64,000 nucleotides of DNA from Diplosphaera chodatii. Lineage: Eukaryota; Chlorophyta; Trebouxiophyceae; Prasiolales; Stichococcaceae. Location: assembly GCA_032358165.1 (NCBI GenBank), contig JAALGY010000054.1, forward strand, positions 310,001 to 374,000. The letters run 5' to 3'. The notes under the pieces are model-generated. The model saw only the letters and a program-made list of their open reading frames with translations. It was not told the origin of the DNA and ran no database searches. Positions 46,473 to 58,803 of this stretch are shown here, in pieces. The position numbers and the translations under genes are program-made. Position 1 is the first letter of the stretch. The number at the start of each line of letters is the position of its first letter.

Positions 46473-49400
46473 TTCTGGAAGACCGCCAGGCCCGGCCCCT
46501 GGCCCCCCTCCCTGAACAGGGAGTGGGCCGCGCCCGCCACCGCGCACACCTGCGCGGCGCGAACCCCAGACCTCGGGGCATGGCTGCCGCAGACAGCCCC
46601 GTGTCATCCGTGCCATTGTACATCCTCTTATGCTTGTGTTCCACCTGCCGAGCCGCACGCCTCCGCTCCGTGAGCACCCGCTGCGCTGCCCCGTGCTACA
46701 GCGGTGACGCCGTGGCTGCTGCACAATGGGGCTAGGGCCTCACCCCGGCCGCCACTGCAAGGATGCTGCCGGCGATGTGCGCCGTGCGCCGGGCCACGCC
46801 GGCCTCCGCGCCGAGTTGTACAGCAGCAGCGGGAGCACCAGGTCCATGGGCACATACCTGCGTGCGCACGGTGCGGAGGAATTTGAGGAGAATGCCAGGG
46901 CCTACCATCATGCTGACGCCACACACAAAGTGGTCAGCTGCCAGGTTCGCCATCACTTCACACTGAACAACGATATGCCAGCTCTCAAAAATGCTAGTCC
47001 CATCACAGTCACATGCGCACACGGCATCGTGTTCGGCAGAGCTGCAGGAAGTGTGACACAAGATCACTGCCCATCCGCACCCAACGATGCCCACAAATGA
47101 TGCGATCTCGTCAAATCGCGAGGGCGCGAAGCTTGTCACATACGCCAGCGCCACGATGTACACGGATGTACCGGCCTGCGCACTCAGAGGGTGCACCGGC
47201 AAGAGTTTGCGGAGTTTCCGCTGCCAGGGCAACGAGTCTGGTGGCACAGGGTACCACCAGGCAGAGTGCCACCTACCAGCCGCGCTATGCAGTTCTTCAC
47301 GGACATCAGGTTGGCTGCAGGGGAGCACGAGCAGCGGGTGAGTTGAGCTCTACCAGACACCGACCTCTCGTTGCAGTGGAACCGATCGTCACATCATACA
47401 GCATAGCAGCAGCCCCAGCAGGGGAGCACGCTCACGATCGGAGGGGTCCTCCAGCAGGAGGCCGATGATCTCGAAAGAGGGCCGCGCATAGATCTGGTAG
47501 TTCAGCGCACCATTGACGATCCTGCAGGTCAAAGTGTCAGGGAGTTGGCCTTTCTGCACCCTGCTGTTGCGAAACACACCATGCCAGCAAACCACTACAC
47601 TTCACTCTTTCTGTTGGGCCTGCACCAGCTTGCATGACCTCGATGTCACATCACGGCGGCGGTGGCTAGAGGCATGCATGCAGGACTCACAGCATGATCT
47701 CGGCTGCGGTGATGGTCCAGGATGTCACGGGCTTGATTGAGAAAACCACTATCTGCGAGACCTGGTTGCCGAAAGCCTGCAGTCAGAATGCCGTCGAAGG
47801 ATCAACTCGGTAGATCTGATATGTCATCGCCACACTGGTTTGCTGGTGTGCTTGACACCAGACTCCGTGCTCACCCAAAATGCGGAGACGGTCGTCGTCA
47901 TGTACGCCACCAGCAAGAATGCATACGCCGCATAGATGCCCTTGTACCCATTGCGTGTCGCTGGCGGCTTGACGATGGACTGTATCTCTGCAGTGTGAAG
48001 ACAAAAATCTACACGGCATGGCCTCCATGGGTTGCAGCGACAGTAGCGCTGTGCTGGAGGGTAGGTACTAGCGACGCGCCTGGCATGATGGGGTTACTGA
48101 AGCTGTAAGCCATTATTCCAAACGATTCAAATCCCTGTCAAGACGCAGGTGCAATAGTCAGGGTGACACTGAGTTGCAAGTGTTACAGCAGGCCACCATG
48201 TGGATCTGTGCCCATGTGCAAGTGGGGGCAGGCATCTCACTCTTCACGATGTCCATGCACATTTCACCTCCAGTATGTACTGGCCGATTGTTTGCCCTGG
48301 AAACAGGCCATGATCAACCTTGCTCCGGTCCAAGTGCATCCCTGCAGCAGTGTGCTTGTCATGAGGACTGCTTTACCAGACATAAGCTCCTGCCAGCATC
48401 GTCACTGGGGTCAGCGACGTCCCACGCAGCCTGTATGCACGCTCCAGACACACATGGCTGCATGTGCCGCCCACCTGCTATGATGCACTCGGCTGACACA
48501 ATGATCACAAAAGCCGCCGTGCAGATCACTGCTACGGTGTTGAGGTGCCTCAGTTGCCTCATGGTGGGCAACTGCGACAGCAGCAGCTGGGCGAAAGCAA
48601 ATATGGCAACAAATGCAAAAATGCTGGAGTCCTTGTCACGGTGGAATCCATGGTACAGGTCCTGCAGTGCCAATCATGCCTGAACCGTCAGAGATTGCAT
48701 CAAATACTTTGCAGCCGGTACCCATGGCTGGCGAGGCCCTTTCATGGTGGCAAACAGATACCTGACCTTCATGACCAAGGCACATGCTAGTTGCACAGCG
48801 AGATTCTTGCTGATGCAGCCCATCAACTGGAAGATGTAAGCTATGTACAAACCCTTATCGCCTGTACCCACCGAACTGCACTTGGTCAGCACTATGCTCT
48901 ATGCTAGAGACTAGCATGCAGTGCACCTGCAGAGCGGAGGCAAATGTACCCCAAATGCTCCTAGCGAGATCTCGGTATCGGCACTGGCGCATCGTGACAG
49001 TCCATGTGTGCAAATCCGCCTGTGTCGAGCAATACGTGTTGATGTGGTGCAGATCAGGCGCAGGGTTGGTGTTACAATATGCAGACAGCCCATATTGACC
49101 GTCTGCTGATGCCTGAAAATTCTTGACGGGCAGCAGAACCAGATGTGAAGCGGCGCACCAGGAGAGTGGCATTATAGAGGCTTATAGCCCACATGACAAT
49201 AAGCAGCAGCATCCCGGGTCCCCAGGTGTACCTTGTCATCGCAAAAGCTAGTGGCGCAAATGCTGCACGACGAGTCGCATGATCAACGTCAGGGCCTCAG
49301 CTGACACATCAGCAGGTTGCAGGACTAACTCCCAGATCTCACACAGGTGGGCACTTGCCTGCTGGGGTCGCCATGGAGACCAGGATCGCATATGACATGT

Positions 49401-49885
49401 CGCGCCAGCTGCCTGTGCCAATGTCACTGAACCTGCGGTAGTTGGTACGTACTCCCGGGTCGGTCGGCTTCATAGCTCCTGTCACGTGCTTAGTGTGAGC
49501 CATGAGGCAAAGGGCTTGCAAGCTGCGATGCACCTACCACTTCACTGTCGGCATCTTCAGCTGCAGCCGCCAAGAGGGCAGCAGGCCGTGTCCCTCGGCG
49601 CCGAGGGCCTCACTGCTGCCGTCCTTCTGTGAAGCTGTCTGTCCACGCTCCAATCTGGCCTTCTCATCCGCAAGCTGGTTCACATTGCTGTCATTGGCCG
49701 GCATGGCGGCGCCGCCATCATCGCCCCGGCTGCATCTTCCCACCTTGGGAGCTGAAGCTGTGCTCTGAGCTGCGTGTACACGATGGCTTCGACTCTTCTG
49801 CGAAGCGCACGCTTTTCCTGGCGGATTTGTGCGGCAGTGCACCCCCTTCAGCTTGCCCGGTCGCGCCGCCAGCCGGCTGTTTCAT
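46430..49885 (-). CDS. Amino acid permease, AAAP family, copy C (apparent frameshift near 3' end)
   Basis: Paralogue of B and D with the same exon plan. The ATG at 49885 gives MKQPAGGATG and SARKSVRFAEES (motif 49819-49802), then a donor after FSSQ. A second tail exon ends LKMPTVKW. Membrane exons follow: FSDIGTGSWRDMSYAILVSM, WGPGMLLLIVMWAISLYNAT, an exon identical in protein to B and D (WTVTMRQCRYRDLARSIWG), FQLMGCISKNLAVQLACALV, FAFVAIFAFAQLLLSQLPTM, AYSFSNPIMPG, IYAAYAFLLVAYMTTTVSAF, RIVNGALNYQIYARPSFEII, NLMSVKNCIARL, SVYIVALAYVTSFAPSRFDE and YVPMDLVLPLLLYNSAR. In this last exon one base is missing relative to B and D (near 46790), shifting the frame before RRTAHIAGSI. The final exon (VCAVAGAAHSL...GELGSTEGM, TAG 46430) is otherwise open. 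The intron after NPIMP has a GC donor. Either a sequence error or an early pseudogene. Confidence 0.85.
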
Positions 49886-52053
49886 GGTCCGGTGGCGGCA
49901 CCTGGACCGATGTCCACCCGGTTTCAGATGGAAGCTGCGCCTTCAAGAACGTGGAGTCAGGGACGACATGTCTCCATGCACTGCAGGTTATCACACCCCG
50001 GACTGAGCACAACGGACACGTGCATGCAGCCATTGACCTCAAGCGTACCCTGAGTTCGGAGCGGGCGTCGGATCACATTCTCAGCTGTTCTTAGAGGCGC
50101 ATTGGCTGTGAATCGTGGCCATGATGGCACATCTTGGCCAGCAATAGCACTTCAAGTGCGTCACTGGCTGGTTTCTTGGATCATCCTATCGGCAACCTGC
50201 TGCGTTGGGTGCTGCAAAATCGTACCGCAACCCCAGCCGAGGCATCTGGACTTCGGCTGTGCGACGCAAGGCGCCTCTGTTCGCGGAATGTTCGCTCCGC
50301 ACTACGTGAATGACTACCCACTACAAATGTGCACTGCCTTGTACTGCACGGTTCCTGACGTGGCATGTCAAACAGGAGATGCAACGACCAGCTGATGTGC
50401 GAGCTGCTCACTGGTGGGGTTGCAAGTCCGTGCACTCACGGCTCTGTACACTGCGTGAGCTGGTAAGGCAGCATCGGCTCAGCTTTGAGCGCAGCGCCTG
50501 GATCCACCAGTGTGCAGACTCTGATGGTGCATGCAGCACCATTCCGGCTGCAGCCTGCTGCTTACGAGGATCACCGATACGACTCATATTATCATCCACT
50601 GCTGCATATTGCTGCGCCTGTACTTTCGCAGCAACCTGATCCCCATGGCGCACATCCTGACGCTTTCTGACACGGCCGCACGAATCAATGTGGTCGCCGC
50701 TGAGGCTAAACAGGTTCACTGCTGGGCGACGGCTGACAACGAAGCGGGGGACACCCAACGAGGCTGAGTCAGGGACATGCACCAAGCCCGCCAGTGCACA
50801 AGCGCCGCTTCCTCATCGTGGGCGGAGGAGCCACCGCCCAGCTGTGCGTGCAACCCGTTGCGTCCTGCAATACAGTCGGCGTCGCCACCTAGGACCAATT
50901 CGGCACAATGTAGTGAGACCAGGGGGCCCAGTGATGCTGGCACAGCGGTCCGGCGGTCATCAGTGCTGCTGTCATAGCAGCAGCGGCGGCCAGCGTCAGC
51001 GGCAGCAGTAGCTGCCGTGCTGTGTGCCAGCAGATCTCGAGGTTGTGCCGTCGACAATGCAGCGCAGGGCACATGGTTCGCAATACCTCTGGTGATCGGC
51101 ACACACCCATCAACAGCGGCGGGCTCCCGCATCAATGCTGTCTTGAGCAGTGCAGTCATGACGGCACAGCTGCCATGGCATTGCTGGGCGGCAAGGCCAC
51201 AGGCAGCGGCGCCAGCTGATTTCGTGTGCAGGCACCGCTTGAGAACCGAACTGAGGCACCGCGTTGCAAAGCAGGGCATGCCTGCATGCACAGTAGGTGC
51301 GTGCCAGTTTGAAGAGTTGTTTAACCAAGCGGCCAGCGCCAATCAATCAGCTGCCAACCTGGTGCTGCAGCAGCTGCAGCCAGCTTTTGCCGCTCCATCG
51401 TGTAGATGTGTTTGCATCACTGCTGGTACCACTTTGGACACTCGACGCGAAATACAGCATGACCTGTTCTGTCAACGTGGCATTGATGTCGTGCTGCTTG
51501 GCCAGCTCCCTTCTTGTCCATGCTCAGTGATAACTTCGTTTGTGAGCGAGCAGGGTTGTACTCAAATGCTGACCGTGAAGCACGTGAACATGTGACCAAG
51601 AGCAACATGCCATGCAACCCTGCGCATGCCGGTTCTGCCAACACGTCCTCACATAGTTGTCGCTGCATCCTTTCTTCGGTGCACTTCGATCTGGTCAATG
51701 GCAGCGCCACAGCATCGTACTGGATCGCAATGGATACTTTGTACACAGCCGCTGCACTGCAAGATTCTGCTGGCGTCCCCTGAGTACCCAGATGTAAGGA
51801 ATCTGGGCAGGGGCAAGCGCACCCTTGCGCATGATTGCCCCTGCCTGCGGATCAACACATAGTTGTCGCTGCTGCCTTCTCAGCATAGTAAACGAGCTTG
51901 GACCTCCAGCGCATCATCAATGGCGCCAAGGCCTTGCTGGAGTCTGGGGCATTTGCATCCCATGGCTGATTGGCTGCTGGCTTATAGCTGCAGCCTGACT
52001 GTAGCTGGCCATGTACACTTCCAACACTCCCTGGCAGTCGGATATCCGCTTGG
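49886..52053. other. 2.2 kb spacer between permeases C and D
   Basis: No gene is firmly supported. A plus-strand segment at about 50940-51010 reads HSGPAVISAAVIAAAAASVS and resembles the C-terminal end of the secreted-protein gene between B and C (QSGAAVIGAVAAAAAAAG) in both protein and DNA. It lacks the stop and has a TGA just upstream, so it may be a remnant copy. Other ORFs (for example 51514-51783 and 50716-51342) show no motif. Confidence 0.35.
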
Positions 52054-55000
52054 TCACGGATCTCCTGCTTCCACATTGCTCAGCTCCGCCCGTGGATCTA
52101 CATCCCCGAAGAAGTCTAGCCCCTCTGCGCGCGCTTCAGTAACAAGAGAGTGGGCTGCGCCCGTCACCGCACACACCTGCGCGATGTGAGGAGATGTAGA
52201 TCCTTGCAGATGGCAGCGCACATGCACGGGTCCCACTTACTCTCTGATCTGCATGCACGCTGATTCACACCACAGCCACTCTTCTGCAATGCAATCCCAC
52301 TCGTTGCTGCCACCTGAGCCTTCACCCACAGCACCTATCGTGCATGTCAGCCTGCAGGGCCTCACCCCGGCCGCGATGGCAAGAATGCTGCCGGCGATGT
52401 GCGCCGCCCGCCGAGGCCACCGTGGTTTGCGTGCCGAGTTGTACAGCAGCAATGGTAGCACCAAATCCATTGGCACATACCTGCAAATTGTGTTGAAAAT
52501 TGAATTTGAGCAATGCATGGGGGCTTCAGCAGGCGCCAAGTGATCACAGTCGACGTGAATACCCTGTGGCCTGTGTAGCGAGCGACACACACGGCACGGT
52601 CCCCTTGCTCAGATGCAATCATTGGAGCTGCATGCTTGCAGCTGACCAGTCGCACCCAATGATGCCCACAATTGACAAGATTTCGTCAAAGCGTGATGGC
52701 AGGATGCTGGTCACATAGCCAAGCGTCAGGATGTACACTGATGTACCGGCCTGCAGACCCCATGCACACACTTCCATCATCACAATCCAATCAAGAATGT
52801 CCAGAAATGTTGGGCCCGGTGGCTGCTATGACGAGGGTGTTGCGGCACACTGCGTACGTCGGTTCGCTCACCAGGCGAGCCATGCAGTTTTTGATGGACA
52901 TCAGGTTGGCTGCAGGCAGCAGAGCACATGTCCATTTTAGGTGTCAGCTGGCTGGTGCAGAAGTGCAGCGAGCACAGGAAGCACGAGCAGCATGACATGA
53001 ACAGCAGCGCACTCACGATCCAAAGGGTCTTCCAGCAGCAGGCCAAGGATCTCATACGAAGGCCGTGCATAGATCTGGTAGTTCAGAGCACCATTGACAA
53101 CCCTGCAGAGCAACAGCGTGTTGCACATTGCACCTGCCTCTATCATTTGACTTGATGTAAGCTGCGTCCGGTACACAACGTTGTGCTACTTTGCTGCTGT
53201 CAAAGTATCAACGAGGTCTGGCATCGTCAGGACCATGCACAATCGTGGCCGCATGTGAGCACCCACATTGTGATCTCGGCAGCCGCGACTGTCCACTTTG
53301 TCACAGGATTGATCGACAGGACCACCAGCTGCGACACACTGTTCCCAAACGCCTGCAGCATGTTCCGCTGCTGTTAAACGGTCGGGCTGCGGCAGTCATG
53401 CAGAGCAGCTTGTTTCCCAAGCAGCAGCGCCTACCCAGTATGCTGAGACCGCGAGGGTGACATACGCCACCAGCACGAAGGCATACGCCGCCGAGATGCC
53501 CTTGAAGCCATTCTGCTTTGCAGGCGGCCTGGCAATGGATTGTATCTCTACAGCGCCATGACACGAGAGTGATGAGTGCAGCCATCCGCAGGGCAGCACA
53601 AAAGTCAAGGTTGACACGATCAACATGACGTGCCTGGCATGATGGGATTCGAGAATGCATAAGCCATCACTCCGATTGCCTCAAAAGCCTGCCAGCAAAG
53701 AAGCAACACATCTGGCATGACACACAGTTGATACGTCAGGACACTTACAAATGCATGTCCATACTGTAGTTTGACTGCATGCAGTGCAGAGTGTCTTGCA
53801 CCTGGCACAATCACAATGGCCTTGTCACCTCAAGAACGTGGAGACGTGTAGTGTCCGCCGGCTCCAGCGCATGTTGAACGCTGCTCCGGTCCAATCTCAT
53901 GCCTGCACCAGGGCGGAGGCAGGTGAGGCCGGACAAACTGACATGCATGGCACTGCTATGCCCCAACAAAACATGTACTCGTCGTCACCAGTGTCAAGAA
54001 TGTCAGCAAACGTTCACTCATACTGGCCGCAATCCAGTTCACCCTGGGAGATGCACTCTGCCGTCACAATGATCACAAATGCGACCGTGCATATCACTGC
54101 CGCCACATTCAGATGACGCAAGTGCCGCATGGTGGGCAGCTGTGACAGCAGCAGCTGGGCTGCAGCAAAGATGGCAATATACCGGAAGACACTGGAGTGC
54201 GATCCTGGATTAAACCCATGGTGCAAATCCTGCACGCACTTCAGCTACAACCATGGCGTTTGACTCCAGATGGCAGTCGTCGCATGCTGTTGTACTGCCA
54301 GGCTACAGGATGCTCCAGTGCCAGCAAGGCTGGCGTGTGCCTGTGCCCACCTTCATGATCAATGCGCATGCCAACTGAATTGCAATGTTTTTGCTGATGC
54401 ATCCCATCAGCTGAAAGATGTAGGCTGTGTACAACCCGCTGTCACCTGCACCCATGCAATCGTCACATCACATACGCCTGTCAAATCATGTAGGTGACTG
54501 CAGGACCCTGCTGCCAATCCAAGCAGTAGGGTTGGATTACTATGCTACAGTCGTATCGTGATGCATGAGGCCTACCCCAAATGCTCCTGGCAAGGTCTCG
54601 ATAGCGGCACTGGCGCATCGTGACTGTCCATGTGTGCAGATCCGCCTGCATCCAGTTCGTGCTGGGTGGATATGAAGGGCACAGGTGGCTGAGCACAAGC
54701 ATGGTGTTGGGGCATGTGTGCGCACTCACATACAGCTGTTTGGGACACAACAGTTGCAACCGATAGTAGCGGACCAGCAGCATGGCGTTAAAATAACTGC
54801 CAGCCCACAAAGCCACCAGCAGGAGCAGCCCCGGGATCCATGTGAGTCTGGTCAGCGCGAAAGCCAATGGCGCGAATGCTGCATGACGAGATGCTTCAGC
54901 GTTGACATGGCGGACTTGTAGTGCATGCTGTCAGAAGCAGCGATCGCCATGTTGTGCAGAGCAGGCACTTGCCTGCAGGGGTTGCCATCGACACCAGGAT

Positions 55001-55551
55001 GGCATATGAGACATCGCGCCAGGTGCCTGTGCCAATGTCACTGAACCTGCATGCGCAGCACGTGGTGCTGGATCAAAACCGTTGACATATTCGTTCAGGA
55101 AATGGGACGATTTTCATGTGCGGCAGATAGATGCGGCCCGAACAGCATGTTGTTCCGCCTGATGCACCCACCATTCGACAACCGGCATCTTCAGCCGGGG
55201 TGTCCGCCACGAGGGCAGCATCCCATGCCGCTCGGCATCACCGGCGTTCTCCCCGAATTTCTTGTCAGTTTCTGCCGCTGTGACTTCTGAGTATTCTTCG
55301 CCTCCTACCACAGGGCTGTAAACGCCGCTGTCACCCGCTGCTCTGATGCCAGGACGCTGGCCATTGCCCCTGCTGCTCTCTGTCGCGTCAGCAGCAGGGT
55401 GTGTGCCGTCTGCTGAGGACTCGCCAGCGTCTGTCGTGTCTGACGAGAAGCGCACGCTCTTCTTGAGGGCTTTGAATGGCAGTGTGCTGGACTCGCGGCT
55501 GCCACTGAGGCTGCCGCTGCCATTTGGCTGTGACATAGGTGGTGTCAGCAT
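52054..55551 (-). CDS. Amino acid permease, AAAP family, copy D
   Basis: The ATG at 55551 begins a roughly 125-residue hydrophilic tail with ALKKSVRFSSDTTDAGESS (motif 55464-55447) and ends LKMPVVEW at a TG|GTGGGT donor. Membrane exons correspond one for one with B and C: FSDIGTGTWRDVSYAILVSM, WIPGLLLLVALWAGSYFNAM, WTVTMRQCRYRDLARSIWG, FQLMGCISKNIAIQLACALI, YIAIFAAAQLLLSQLPTMRH, IGVMAYAFSNPIMPG, GISAAYAFVLVAYVTLAVSA, FGNSVSQLVVLSINPVTKWT, RVVNGALNYQIYARPSYEIL, NLMSIKNCMARL, SVYILTLGYVTSILPSRFDE and MDLVLPLLLYNSARKPRWPR. The last exon is VCAVTGAAHSLVTEARAEGL to EAGDP and TGA at 52054. The segment that is frameshifted in C is intact here. The donor after NPIMP is GC (53632-53633). Same predicted role as the other copies; substrate unknown. 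Confidence 0.9.
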
Positions 55552-56528
55552 CTGCTGTGACGCACCTGCAACACACCTGTACGCGCAACAGGCCGCTTGC
55601 AGCAGCGGCTACATCTCCGATCTTAACTTGGCACCCCACGTTGCACACGCCCTTCTGCACCAAGACATACGTTACATACACGTGTACCTGGATCACGGTG
55701 GTCCATGGTCAGCACGCCGGGAGCTTCCACTTATCTTTGGATCCAGAGCACGCCTTGACATGACACAGAAGCACGGCGGCGTCGAGACGCTTGCTGCGCT
55801 GCTGTTGAGCTTCGGCACGCCAGCGTGACAACCTGAAAAAATTCAGCAGGCTGATCACATCATCAGTGCACTTCTAGAGCCTCAGACGGCGCGTGCGCCA
55901 GCATCATTGCGTCGTTAGATACTGTGCGCACGCAAGCATCTTTTCAATAGTAACTTGCCCTCCGCACTACAGCTGCACATCGTCACCGACTTGTACTCCA
56001 GATCTCACGTGGGCTGACGCGGCACAGTACATAACTGATGCTCAAACTTGCTTCACACTGCGTTCCTCTTGTGCTATTCTGACCACGCCGGCTGCCCGCA
56101 CTGAGTGCGCCAGGTGCAATAGCACAGATCCAGATGAAAATGGCTTCTGGGGTTCAACTTTTGCGTGCCTACACGCTGTGGCAATAATGGAAGCGCGATG
56201 GCCAATGGCGGCCGACCAATTAATGATGACTGGTCGTGCACACCTGCCTCTCACCGTGTTTATGTTTGCCCTGTACTCGAGCTGCATCTGGCAGCCGCCA
56301 TTAAAGTAGAAGATGACGCGTTACACTGTCTGATGATGACCTAGCGGAGGCAGCGGTGGAACCCCGTCCCATGTTGTCAACTAAACCTGGTCACACTGAC
56401 GGCTGCTCAGGCACCTGAGCGGAGGGGCTGGCCTGTCTATGGCCGCCTGTCTAGAGGCGTTCTCAACTCTTGACTGAACAGCTGCGGTCTGACGATGGTG
56501 CCATATGCGGCGCAACGAGCGACCAGCG
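55552..56528. other. Spacer between permease D and the CysW gene
   Basis: About 1 kb. A plus-strand ORF at 55893-56309 (138 codons, several cysteines) has no recognised family and no signal peptide. I would not call it a gene without expression data. Confidence 0.4.
56321..56325 (-). terminator. Putative polyadenylation signal of the CysW gene
   Basis: TGTAA on the minus strand about 205 bases past the stop at 56529. Confidence 0.4.
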
Positions 56529-58803
56529 TTATTTCTCGACCTCCTTTGCAGCCTGTGCGCCAACGATCTCCTTCACGCCCAGCGTCAGCAGCGCGAGGCA
56601 CGACAGCAGCACCGACGCCGAGAAGGCTGCCTCTGTGTTGTACTCCTGCATGGAGCGGGTCCATACGTGCCAATGTGGCATGACAAGTTGCCCTTGAAGG
56701 CAGTCTGACAAGCTGGAAAGTCTACGAGATCAAGAGCACCAAGGCAACCCTACAGCTCGACGTCAGCTGGGTGCTTATAGTGCCATGCATTGCCCAGACC
56801 ACCGAAGAGCACCTTGTATGCGCCCTCCACGTATAGTGTGAGCGTCTGGGTGCGGCCGATGATATTGCCAGAGATCACCGAGACCGCGCCAAACTCACCA
56901 ATCGCCCTCTGCATGGCCAATAGAAGTAATGAGTGCAGGCCATTGTTTGAGCAGGCTGTGGCACAACCTGCGCACATCTGCTGCAGCGCTGTGTGTGCCA
57001 AACATGGGACCGCACCGCATTTGTTAGGATGATGCCGTACATGAGGCCCCACCGTATGTTGGGCAATGTGACATTCCAGAACACCTGACATTTCAGAACA
57101 CCGACAAGCATGTTGTGTCATTCCCCTTTCGTCCACGTGCGTGACCGAGCTCAAGCAGTCACAATCATGCAGCGTTTACACCGCAGACTACAGTGCATAG
57201 GACATGCTGGCGAACTGCATGCCCATATGCAAGCAGCACCTCGAAATCTGAGGCGCCGAGCGTGCGAGCGGCCTCCTCCTGCGCCATGTCCATGGCCTCC
57301 AGGATGGGAATCAGCTCCCGTGCGACGAAGGGCATCGTCACGAACAGCGTCGCCAGCGCCATGCCTGCAGCCCACCAGCAGCCAACAGCTCACGGGCGGC
57401 AGCTGCAGTGGCGTGTGCCATGAGGGGCAATGAAGCAGCTGTCAATGGAAGACAAGCCGGCATTGATGTCCAGTGGCAAAAAATGACAATTAGTCACGTG
57501 CACCACATCAGGACTGCTTGTGGCACCTGGAAATGCGAACACGACATTGAAGCCCATCGCATTGAGGGCAGGAGCAAACCAGCCCTTCCGCCCGTACAAC
57601 AGCACCTGCAGCAACATCCGGGGTCTGTATCAGCGCAGTGTGTTGCGCAAGGTCCCAAGAACCACAAGCAGCAGGCCGAGATTAGGTTCGATCCGGATGA
57701 GGCTGTGCCGCCACGGGGGCCATGCTGAAAAGAAGATGCAGCAATGCCACGCCCTGCCGATTGCACACAGTCAGCAGCGCAACAGGATCTTGCACTGAGA
57801 TTGGTGTGTGATGGATCAGGATCTGGAGTCTTGCAACCCGCAGGCCCCACCAGCATGAGGCCCGTGACGACGGGGCTGATGCTGAAGGGCAGGTCCAGGA
57901 TCGCAAGCAGCACCGTCTTGCCGGGAAAGTTGTTCCGCGCGATCAACAGCGCGGCTGAGATGCCAAACAGTGTGTTGATGGGCACCGCAACAGCAGCGAG
58001 CCCCAGCGTGAGTTGCACCTGCAACAGGTGCTGCCTGGCGTGATGATTGAGCGCTGAGTTGCCTCACACAGGTGTGTCAGCCATATTCTGCACAGACACT
58101 GTCTGCCTTTCTGTGATGGTGCCCCATCACATGCCCCCAAAATGCGCACCGCATGGAGGAAGTCTGGGTCCGACAGCTGTTCAAAGAACGGGCCAAAGCC
58201 CTTTGCAAACGCCTGCAATCAAACCTCTGATGTGGTGACAAGTATCCCAGGGTGGGTGCGCCAGCAGGCATACGAAGGCTACAGTGTGTGCTGCCGACCT
58301 GGATGAAGATGTTGGCGGTGGGCACCAGCAGCACCATCAGCACATAGGTGACTGCCACGCCAACCAACAACTTCTTGCCTGGCGTGTCCACCTGCGGTGT
58401 CGATGATGGTTGATACGGAGCTGCAGCAGTTCAGTGTCCATGTTCATGTAACACATGGTACGCCGCAACAGGTGGCACATGCACGAGTCCGGATTCTGAC
58501 CTCGCCGCCGCGGGGGCTTCGTGGCTTGCCCAAGCCTCCCGCAGGGCCGCCTGCAGCCACCACATGCAGCTGCCGCCTCGCACGCCGCTCTGTGAGGTGG
58601 ACTCTGTGCAGCCCTGCCGCTACAGTGTGGCTGCGGGTGCGGCCGCTGTTGCATGCTGATCGCTGAAAGGCAAGAGCTGTGCTGCATTGTGATCGCAATT
58701 GGGACCTGAGAAGGCTGCTGTGTGACCTATGGCAAGCGCAGCCTAATGCAGAACTACCACTTGTGCTGGCAGGCGAGTTAGCAATGGGTCCCGAAGGACG
58801 CAT
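56529..58803 (-). CDS. Chloroplast sulfate ABC transporter permease, CysW type (SULP2-like)
   Basis: Membrane subunit of the sulfate/thiosulfate importer, expected in the chloroplast inner envelope with CysT, the ATPase CysA and a binding protein. The ATG at 58803 opens an Arg/Ser/Ala-rich stretch of about 100 residues that looks like a transit peptide (MRPSGPIANSPASTSGSS...). It splices in phase 0 to VDTPGKKLLVGVAVTYVLMV and LLVPTANIFIQ. The permease domain continues AFAKGFGPFFEQLSDPDFLH, QLTLGLAAVAVPINTLFGIS, FPGKTVLLAILDLPFSISPV, LYGRKGWFAPALNAMGF, GMALATLFVTMPFVARELIP, the EAA loop EEAARTLGASDFE, VTLPNIRWGLMYGIILTNA, RAIGEFGAVSVISGNIIGRT and EYNTEAAFSASVLLSCLALL, ending at TAA 56529. RAIGEFGAVSV and TLPNIRWGLLYG-like blocks align closely with bacterial CysW rather than CysT. 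About eleven exons with GT-AG introns. Confidence 0.95.
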
